7,784 nt of DNA, from the NCBI GenBank assembly GCA_043812935.1, contig JBDRLO010000033.1, forward strand, positions 1 to 7,784, in the 5' to 3' direction. This document shows, one piece after another, positions 1 through 5,162 of the stretch (the stretch's first letter is position 1; each line of letters opens with the position of its first letter). The translations under genes and the position numbers were made by a program. The notes under the pieces were generated by a model, which was given only the letters and a program-made list of their open reading frames with translations, was not told the origin of the DNA and ran no database searches. This stretch comes from JBDRNE01 sp043812935. Lineage in GTDB: Bacteria > Omnitrophota > Gorgyraeia > Tantalellales > Tantalellaceae.

Positions 1-2
1 TC

Positions 3-515
3 TGTCCCAAATGCGGAGAAGAAACTTTACGAACCACAGAACACGTAACTTTTTGTGCGTTAAAAAAGTGCGGTTATTCAGCAACAAAGCAAGCCTCTAT
101 GTTTACAGAATACCCGAAAATAGTTATTGGTTCTGACCACAATGGCTTCGCTCTGAAAGGTTGCCTTATTCTTAGTCTGGCTTCCTTAAATATAGAAACC
201 CATGACGTGGGCTGTTTCCATTCAGAAAAGTGCGATTACGAAGAACCTGGCTTCGCAGTAGCGCGGTTAGTTGCCGCGCAGTCAAGCACTTGGCGCGGAA
301 TTGCTATATGCGGGAACGGAATAGGGATGTCAATTGTTACTAACAAGGACAATAACATTCGCGGCGCATTATGCACTTCTGTAGACGACGCTGTTCAGAG
401 CAGAATACTTTGTGATAGTAACGTATTAGTGCTTCCAGCTAATAAACTTACTTCTCAGGATGCAGAACTTATAGTTTACTCCTGGCTTAACACTAAGAAC
501 GGAAAAAGAAAATGA
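3..515 (+). CDS. Zinc ribbon fused to RpiB/LacAB-type sugar-phosphate isomerase domain (5' partial)
   Basis: The frame is open from the left edge, so the true start lies outside the window. The first 32 codons encode a four-cysteine zinc ribbon (CPKCG at 3-17, then C at 54 and CGY at 69-77). From the Met at 99 comes an RpiB-like domain of 138 residues. Numbered from that Met, it has the GSDHNGF strand-loop (D13, H14), the CGNGIG loop with the catalytic-type Cys71, NNIRGAL (85-91) and DSNVLVLP (106-113). RpiB interconverts ribose 5-phosphate and ribulose 5-phosphate in the cytosol. The His that normally opens the sugar ring (the H of the HND motif) aligns with Leu104, and the arginine-rich C-terminal tail is cut to GKRK. 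No Shine-Dalgarno precedes 99, which favours the fused reading. Activity on ribose 5-phosphate is therefore doubtful, and a binding or altered-substrate role is possible. The family call is firm; the function is not. Confidence 0.82.
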   Translation, partial: CPKCGEETLRTTEHVTFCALKKCGYSATKQASMFTEYPKIVIGSDHNGFALKGCLILSLASLNIETHDVGCFHSEKCDYEEPGFAVARLVAAQSSTWRGIAICGNGIGMSIVTNKDNNIRGALCTSVDDAVQSRILCDSNVLVLPANKLTSQDAELIVYSWLNTKNGKRK

Positions 516-1831
516 AACGAAAGTTATACCCTCATCAGAAAAAAGCTTTAGCTTGGGCTAGCTCCAGGAATAAAATAGCTTTATTCAAAGAAATGCGCCT
601 GGGCAAATCGCTTGTTGCTATAAGGTGGGTACAACTTGCCGAAACCCCTATAAAGGCTTTAGTTATAGCACCACTCTCTGTGCTACACGTATGGGAATCT
701 GAATTACACAAGGAAAACGTTGAAATTGCCCATATAAGAACCATGACAGGCACCCCGCACCAGAGGGCTAAGGTACTAAAAAGTCTTCCCTACGGTTGGA
801 TACTGACGAATTATGAGGCAATTAGAACCACCCCCGAGGTTTTCAAGATACCATGGACTCATGTTATACTTGATGAATCAACGAAAATTCGATCAGCTAA
901 AGCTCAAATCACCAAACTTTTAACCTCAAAATTCCAACATATCCCTCACAAAGCTATCCTTTCCGGACTCCCCGCGCCGGAGAGTTCCATGGATTATTTT
1001 ACCCAGATGCAGTTCTTGCACGGAGAATTCCTGAACAAGAGCAACTTTTGGCACTTCCGGCAAGCATATTACTACCAAGTAGGGTACGAATGGATTCCCA
1101 AGCGCGGAACTGAACAAAGAATCCGCACTGAAGTTGCCGCAAAAGCATTTTGCCTAACTCGTAAAGAAGCTAACATGGGTTCTAAAAAGGTATATGAAAA
1201 AAGATTAATTCCTATGTCACTCATTCAGAAAAGTTTAACCAAGCAAATAACCAAGGATTTTTGTTGCGAAGAGCTTACCACCAAATGGACTCCGGTTAAG
1301 TTCTCGTGGCTTGGAAGAGTTGCGGGCGGATTCACTCCTGAAGGAAAACTAATTTCCGATTCAAAAATTAACGAAATAATAGAACTCATGCAGAACCAAT
1401 TGCGTCAGGAGCAAGTTGTGATATGGTTTAGGTTTAATTACGAAATAAAAGTAACCGTTGACGCACTAAGAAAAAAGGGTTTTAAAACTAACTCTATGAC
1501 GGGAGCTACTCCTAAACCAATTCGAACTGAATATGTTAATTCATTCAGAGAAAATAAGTTCCAAATATTTTGCGTACAAACTAAATGTTCCCCTTTCGGG
1601 ATGGATTTTTCTTCTGCCAGCACCGCGATTTATTATTCAAATTGGTATGATTACGAACTCCGCGCTCAGTCTGAAGACAGGATCCTGCATCCCGCGAAGA
1701 AGGAACCGTTGCTATATATAGATTTGGTTACGAAGAACTCCATTGATGAACACGCTCTAGAACTATTACAAACCAAAAAGCTAAGAACAAAAGGATTTTT
1801 AATTAAACTAAAGGAAAGGATAAAAAGATGA
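512..1831 (+). CDS. SNF2-family (SF2) DNA helicase/translocase, phage DEST type
   Basis: This is a two-domain superfamily 2 ATPase of 439 residues that probably moves along or remodels double-stranded DNA during phage replication or recombination. The N-lobe has PHQ (7-9), Walker A MRLGKS with Lys32, motif Ia ALVIAPLSVLHVW (49-61), NYE (100-102), Walker B DEST (121-124) and motif III SGLPAP (151-156). The C-lobe has VVIWFRFNYE, the CVQTKCSPFGMDFSSAS strand-loop ending near 370, and QSEDR (386-390) followed by the family-typical YIDLVTKNSIDE. Motif VI normally reads DRIHRIGQ; here it is DRILHPAK, so the second motif VI arginine is missing. The start overlaps the preceding stop by ATGA. The stop overlaps the HNH gene in the same way. 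Phage genomes commonly carry such short SNF2 proteins without accessory domains. Precise substrate unknown. Confidence 0.92.
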   Translation: MKRKLYPHQKKALAWASSRNKIALFKEMRLGKSLVAIRWVQLAETPIKALVIAPLSVLHVWESELHKENVEIAHIRTMTGTPHQRAKVLKSLPYGWILTNYEAIRTTPEVFKIPWTHVILDESTKIRSAKAQITKLLTSKFQHIPHKAILSGLPAPESSMDYFTQMQFLHGEFLNKSNFWHFRQAYYYQVGYEWIPKRGTEQRIRTEVAAKAFCLTRKEANMGSKKVYEKRLIPMSLIQKSLTKQITKDFCCEELTTKWTPVKFSWLGRVAGGFTPEGKLISDSKINEIIELMQNQLRQEQVVIWFRFNYEIKVTVDALRKKGFKTNSMTGATPKPIRTEYVNSFRENKFQIFCVQTKCSPFGMDFSSASTAIYYSNWYDYELRAQSEDRILHPAKKEPLLYIDLVTKNSIDEHALELLQTKKLRTKGFLIKLKERIKR

Positions 1832-2271
1832 CACGAACAGGAGAATATAAAAAATGTAAAATATGTGGAAAAGAATTTTACGCTTTACCCTCGCGTATAA
1901 AAATTGGTAAAGGATTTTTATGTTCCAGAGAATGTGCAGACGCGCATTATAAAAAATATTATGTACATTCAAAAAAAGCACGTTTAAAAATTAGTAATAG
2001 AAACTTTAAACACGGATTAATAGACGGAAATCCTTCAGTTTATATGCCACATGGAATTCACAGAAAAAAACACTCGCGTATTCCTATTGCATGGCTAAAA
2101 ATAGAACTAAAATTAAAGCGTAAACTTAAATCTACAGAAGTAATTCATCACAAAGACGGCAATAAATTAAACAATAGAATTTCAAATTTAGTTTTATGTA
2201 AAAATCAAGCGGAACACGCCAAGCTTCATTCATTAACTAGAAAAAGAAATAAAAAAGGTCAATTTAAATGA
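1828..2271 (+). CDS. HNH endonuclease with N-terminal four-cysteine zinc finger
   Basis: This is a 147-residue basic protein. The N-terminus holds a zinc finger (C10, C13, C32, C36: CKICG then CSREC). The C-terminal half carries the HNH fold: the metal/catalytic VIHHKDGN (His107, His108), NNRISNL (Asn116, Asn120) and EHAKLH (His130, His134), preceded by the ELKLKRKLKSTE helix-strand usual in phage HNH_3-like proteins. Such proteins are usually free-standing homing or nicking endonucleases, and less often partners of phage packaging. Base composition is clearly lower in GC (about 28-32% in sampled 60-base lines) than much of the helicase and methyltransferase genes (45-55% in their richest lines), consistent with separate acquisition. 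It sits between helicase and resolvase with exact ATGA overlaps at both ends, and AAGGA upstream can serve as its ribosome site. Family assignment is secure; the cleavage target is unknown. Confidence 0.92.
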   Translation: MTRTGEYKKCKICGKEFYALPSRIKIGKGFLCSRECADAHYKKYYVHSKKARLKISNRNFKHGLIDGNPSVYMPHGIHRKKHSRIPIAWLKIELKLKRKLKSTEVIHHKDGNKLNNRISNLVLCKNQAEHAKLHSLTRKRNKKGQFK

Positions 2272-2735
2272 AAAATCTTAAACCTTATTGTGCAACTATT
2301 GACGCTGGAATTTCAGGAACAGGATACGCCATTTGGTCAGAAAATTGGAAACTTATTCATTCAGGAATTGTCACCTCCAGAGAAAAATCCTGGGACGCAA
2401 AAGGAAAATCTATTGCCGAACGTTTAAAAACTATACTTAATAAGGAGTTTCCAGTTGCTTACGTAGCAATTGAAATGCCTGCGTTTTTTCAATCAACCGG
2501 CGGGCAAGTTACCGCACGAAGCGGCGCATTGGTTAAACTAAGTTGGTTCGTAGGTCTTCTTGCCGGAACTCTGAGGGATAAAGGCATCAGGTATGTTTCT
2601 GTTCCTGAGTGGAAGGGAAGCCTTCCAAAAGATGTTGTTGAGCGTAGGATAAAAAAGATACTGCCAAAAGTTAAGATGCGATCTCATTCTGTGGATGCTA
2701 TAGGAATTGGATTATATTTAGCAGGAAGGTTTTAA
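2268..2735 (+). CDS. RuvC-like Holliday junction resolvase (RNase H fold)
   Basis: This 155-residue protein has the usual length and catalytic layout of RuvC. Asp12 lies on the first strand (ATIDAGISGTGYAIW), Glu69 is in VAIEMPAFF, and the final acidic pair is in SHSVDAIGIGLYL (His140, Asp143). These four residues match the D-E-(H/D)-D metal-binding set. The spacing from first Asp to Glu and the C-terminal helix rich in small residues are also as expected. The family cleaves four-way DNA junctions symmetrically; in a phage it would resolve recombination or replication intermediates, or debranch DNA before packaging. The start overlaps the HNH stop by ATGA, with AAGG upstream. The YqgF and phage Rap/RusA families are alternatives for the role, but the HxxDA motif favours RuvC. 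Confidence 0.88.
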   Translation: MKNLKPYCATIDAGISGTGYAIWSENWKLIHSGIVTSREKSWDAKGKSIAERLKTILNKEFPVAYVAIEMPAFFQSTGGQVTARSGALVKLSWFVGLLAGTLRDKGIRYVSVPEWKGSLPKDVVERRIKKILPKVKMRSHSVDAIGIGLYLAGRF

Positions 2736-2738
2736 CTA

Positions 2739-3686
2739 ATGAAAAAAATTAAATTTATAGAATTATTCGCAGGAATAGGAGGTTTCAGATATGGGCTTGA
2801 AAGGGTGCGCGTTACGAACAAGAAACAATCCCAGAGGTTATCACTTGGAAATAAGAAAAGACTTTGTACAAAACTCTTTAACAAGTGTTCCAAAAGATTA
2901 TTTACTTGTGTTTGGGCGAATGATAACGACCCACACGCCTGTCAAATTTACAAAAACAATTACATGGAAGGAGAATTACATGAAGGCGACATTACCAAAA
3001 TCAAAGCAAAAACCATCCCAGACCACGATTTACTTACCGCCGGCTTCCCTTGCCAAGCTTTCAGCATTGCTGGCAAAAGGGGCGGATTTGAAGATACGCG
3101 CGGAACTCTCTTCTTTGAAATCGCAAGGATTCTTAAAGTTAAGCAGCCGAGGATGCTTCTTCTTGAGAACGTCAAAGGACTTCTCAGCCATGACGGAGGA
3201 AAAACCTTTGCCAAAATCCTGCAAACGTTGGATGTCCTGGGGTATGACGCGGAATGGCAAGTGCTTAACAGCAAGAATTTCGGAGTTCCCCACAGCAGGG
3301 AAAGAGTGTTCATTATCGGACATCTTAGAAAAGAAGGTAGACAAAAAATATTTTTTAACCAAAGAGCAAATTCGCAAAATAAAAAGAAAATTATAGAGGT
3401 AAATCATGGTTTTCATCGTTATAGAACTTATAATTCTAAGGGGATTTCACCGTCTTTAACTAGCTATCAGAAAGCAGGCTATGCCGGAACTAAAATAGAG
3501 TTAATGAAAGACGTAAAAATTCGTTACCTTACACCAATTGAATGTGAAAGACTTCAGGGGTTTCCTGACGAATGGACAGAGGGAGTATCCGATTCTAAGC
3601 GGTATGAGTGTTTAGGCAACGCTGTTACTACAAACGTAATAACTTACATAGGAAAACTTATAAAAAAGGAGGAAGTAAATGTCTAA
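2739..3686 (+). CDS. DNA (cytosine-5) methyltransferase, orphan phage type
   Basis: This 315-residue enzyme transfers a methyl group from S-adenosylmethionine to C5 of cytosine in DNA. Visible motifs are I (FAGIGG, 10-15), II-like (VWANDND, 58-64), IV with catalytic Cys105 (GFPCQAFSIAG), VI (ENV, 143-145), VIII (SRERVFIIG, 186-194), IX (RYLTPIECERLQGFPDEW, 262-279) and X (GNAVTTNVITYIGKLI, 293-308). The target-recognition region lies between about 196 and 262 and is short. About 30 lysine/arginine-rich residues with Cys43, Cys50 and Cys57 are inserted between motifs I and II. Codons 192-218 overlap a +1-frame segment that itself resembles C5-methyltransferase sequence (see findings), so this gene may carry a compensated frameshift. 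No cognate restriction nuclease is nearby, which suggests protection of phage DNA. AGGAAGG at 2723-2729 is its ribosome site. Target sequence unknown. Confidence 0.93.
   Translation: MKKIKFIELFAGIGGFRYGLERVRVTNKKQSQRLSLGNKKRLCTKLFNKCSKRLFTCVWANDNDPHACQIYKNNYMEGELHEGDITKIKAKTIPDHDLLTAGFPCQAFSIAGKRGGFEDTRGTLFFEIARILKVKQPRMLLLENVKGLLSHDGGKTFAKILQTLDVLGYDAEWQVLNSKNFGVPHSRERVFIIGHLRKEGRQKIFFNQRANSQNKKKIIEVNHGFHRYRTYNSKGISPSLTSYQKAGYAGTKIELMKDVKIRYLTPIECERLQGFPDEWTEGVSDSKRYECLGNAVTTNVITYIGKLIKKEEVNV
3667..3672 (+). promoter_or_regulatory. Strong Shine-Dalgarno inside the methyltransferase 3' end
   Basis: AGGAGG lies 6 bases before the ATG at 3679. It fixes the start of the coiled-coil gene even though that start overlaps the methyltransferase stop by 8 bases. 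Confidence 0.85.
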
Positions 3687-4431
3687 AATTATCGAAACAA
3701 AAACAGATCTAAAAGAAACCAACATCATTCAGCAAGAAATTACTAAAGCTTTGAAGGTTACCGTAATCAGAGAAATTAGAACTATGGCTGATTACGAACT
3801 ATGTGGTTCCAAGCTGAGAACTCTCTCAGGCTTAATGAAGCAGTGGGAAGCTGCGCGCAAGAAATTAGTATTTCATCCTCAACAAGCTGTTAAAACTATT
3901 CAGGAATGGTTCAGTACACCAATGGATAGAATGCGAGAACAAAAAGCAGCTTACACCTATTTATTACGAGATTATGATGCCAAATTAGAAGCTGAACGCG
4001 AAGAAGAACAACGAAAATTGGACGCAGAAACCGAACGCAAACGGAAGAAAAAAGAAGCCCAAGCCCGTGCATGGGAAGAAAAAGAACGCAAAGCGCGTGA
4101 AGAAGCTGACCGCTTAGCTAAGAAGGGGCAAAAAGATAAAGCCGCCAAGCTTCTGAAGGAAGCTGACCGCGCAGAGGAAAAAGCCGAAGAGCGTATGGAA
4201 GAAGCCGAAGAAGTTGAAGAATTTGAAGTTATCAAAGAAAAAGCCCCCGAAGGCATTACGTTTAGGAAGAAATATTATGGGGAAGTGGAGAACTTCGACT
4301 TATTACCGGACGAGTTTAAAACAGTTAACCAAGGATTATTGAACAAAGCTATACAGGAAAAAAAGGGAAATATACAAATTCCTGGAGTTAAAGTACTAAT
4401 GCAGAAAATAACTGCGACAAGGGGGATATAA
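3679..4431 (+). CDS. Coiled-coil phage protein of the DUF1351-like type, probable recombination accessory
   Basis: This 250-residue protein has three parts. Residues 1-95 are helical, with a conserved-looking stretch around 50-82 (LSGLMKQWEAARKKL then a Pro-containing helix). Residues about 100-195 are a very highly charged Glu/Lys/Arg/Ala coiled coil. Residues 205-250 form a small globular end (FRKKYYGEVENFDLLPDEF, then KKGNIQIPGVKVL). This order, ending in a lysine-rich IPGV strand, matches phage proteins usually found beside recombination exonucleases and single-strand annealing proteins. I recognise it by pattern and have not matched it to a named family by search. It is probably cytosolic; there is no signal or membrane segment. 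It overlaps the methyltransferase by 8 bases, and its stop shares TAATG with the next gene. The exonuclease two genes downstream supports a DNA-processing role, but the biochemical activity is unknown. Confidence 0.8.
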   Translation: MSKIIETKTDLKETNIIQQEITKALKVTVIREIRTMADYELCGSKLRTLSGLMKQWEAARKKLVFHPQQAVKTIQEWFSTPMDRMREQKAAYTYLLRDYDAKLEAEREEEQRKLDAETERKRKKKEAQARAWEEKERKAREEADRLAKKGQKDKAAKLLKEADRAEEKAEERMEEAEEVEEFEVIKEKAPEGITFRKKYYGEVENFDLLPDEFKTVNQGLLNKAIQEKKGNIQIPGVKVLMQKITATRGI

Positions 4432-4604
4432 TGGAAAAGTTTTCATGCCCGTCGTGCGGGTCAAATAACACTCAAAGCAATAGGGACATAGGTTGTGCGG
4501 TTCTTGTCATCATATTTATCAGTTTTGGATTAGGGTTAATAATGATACCGTTTTTACCACATAGCTGTGAATGTTTAAGTTGTGGAAATAAGTGGAAAAC
4601 ATAA
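4431..4604 (+). CDS. LITAF-like membrane zinc-ribbon mini-protein, 57 residues
   Basis: A short frame starts at the TAATG junction with the preceding gene; GGGGG at 4421-4425 lies just upstream as a weak ribosome site. The protein opens with CPSCGS (Cys6, Cys9), then has an uninterrupted hydrophobic stretch (about residues 21-42, CAVLVIIFISFGLGLIMIPF), then PHSCECLSCGNKW with Cys46, Cys48 and Cys51. Splitting one zinc ribbon by a membrane-embedded hydrophobic segment that ends in IPF before a His/Cys knuckle is the plan of the LITAF domain, whose members sit in one membrane leaflet. The match is by motif order only. It could instead be a simple one-helix membrane protein with a zinc-binding end. 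If expressed it should be at the host inner membrane. Function is unknown; host-envelope or superinfection interactions are possible but not shown. Confidence 0.72.
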   Translation: MEKFSCPSCGSNNTQSNRDIGCAVLVIIFISFGLGLIMIPFLPHSCECLSCGNKWKT

Positions 4605-4621
4605 CTAACTAATATCAATTC

Positions 4622-4630
4622 AGGAGGTGA
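4622..4630 (+). promoter_or_regulatory. Perfect anti-16S Shine-Dalgarno
   Basis: AGGAGGTGA lies 4 bases before the ATG at 4635, in one of the few real gaps of the operon (4605-4634). It is the strongest ribosome site in the window and suggests high, independent initiation of the cysteine-repeat gene. Confidence 0.85.
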
Positions 4631-4634
4631 TAGC

Positions 4635-5162
4635 ATGACAAAAATTAAAGATGTTATAGAAAGAACATTGAGAGGATGTTGGAGTGGGCTAAGAAAAGGA
4701 TGGGCGGAAATATATTCTGAAGATGGACATAGACCTAATTTCAGAAATTTAGCTGAGAAAGTATATGAAGAACTATTTCGCTCTGTACCTGCTTCTGAAA
4801 AAGAAAAACTCTGTTCTAATTGCGCTATAGAAGATGTGTGCGGCGAGATTAGCGAGAACGCAAAAAGTTGTTTGACGTGGGAACGCAAAGAAAAACTATG
4901 TTCTAATTGTGGGAATAAACATATATGTAGAATAACTTTAATTAGTAACGTAACTGGTTGTAAAGATGATTGGATTCCTTTAAAGAAAAAGCCAGAACCG
5001 CTTGCCAAGATTGAGAAGCTTAAAGATATAGCATTATATGTTTCAAAAGCACTCGAACGTAAAGAACTTGGTACGTACACACTCAGTATTATTACTGATA
5101 TAGTATGCAAAATCAACGAAATAATAACTGAATACGAAAAACTAAGGAGGAACAATGCCTAA
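4635..5162 (+). CDS. Protein with tandem duplicated four-cysteine motif, unknown function
   Basis: A 175-residue protein not assigned to a named family. Residues 57-113 contain two copies of the same unit: KEKLCSNC, then a Cys 6 positions on, then a Cys 10-11 positions on, followed by an acidic or aromatic residue (Cys60, 63, 69, 79 and Cys89, 92, 98, 109). The C-x2-C-x5-C-x9/10-C spacing would bind a metal, either zinc or an Fe-S cluster. An N-terminal helical region with GCWSGLRKGWAEIY (14-27) and a C-terminal amphipathic helix pair (about 122-170) flank the repeats. The DNA under the two copies is nearly identical over 23 bases, so the duplication is recent or under constraint. An antisense frame of similar length is less convincing, because this strand has the ideal ribosome site and the cysteine periodicity. 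It overlaps the nuclease gene by 8 bases, which suggests linked expression. Confidence 0.85.
   Translation: MTKIKDVIERTLRGCWSGLRKGWAEIYSEDGHRPNFRNLAEKVYEELFRSVPASEKEKLCSNCAIEDVCGEISENAKSCLTWERKEKLCSNCGNKHICRITLISNVTGCKDDWIPLKKKPEPLAKIEKLKDIALYVSKALERKELGTYTLSIITDIVCKINEIITEYEKLRRNNA
4800..4909 (+). repeat. In-frame direct repeat, 23 bases with one mismatch
   Basis: Copies at 4800-4822 and 4887-4909 differ at a single base, which is a synonymous change in a Leu codon (CTC against CTA). The 87-base offset equals 29 codons, so the repeat duplicates the KEKLCSNC unit of the surrounding protein. Confidence 0.9.
5144..5150 (+). promoter_or_regulatory. Shine-Dalgarno for the nuclease gene
   Basis: AAGGAGG lies 4 bases before the ATG at 5155, inside the end of the preceding gene. 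It supports this start for the nuclease. Confidence 0.8.

Noticed and set aside
2791..3396. 201-codon + strand frame inside the methyltransferase as an independent gene
   Set aside because: Most of it has no family features and it lies wholly within a conserved methyltransferase. Only its last 27 codons look family-like, which I report as a frameshift trace rather than a gene.
2960..3416. Two minus-strand frames opposite the methyltransferase
   Set aside because: They are antisense to conserved catalytic motifs and show no ribosome site or recognisable domain.
3972..4256. Minus-strand Ser/Ala/Arg-rich frame
   Set aside because: It is the mirror of the Glu/Lys/Arg coiled-coil codons; the composition is fully explained by the sense gene.
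4472..5155. Antisense frame of 227 codons on the minus strand
   Set aside because: It begins with TTG, has a low-complexity Ser/Leu/Phe-rich product typical of antisense to Lys/Glu-rich genes, and covers two + strand genes with cysteine motifs and a perfect ribosome site.
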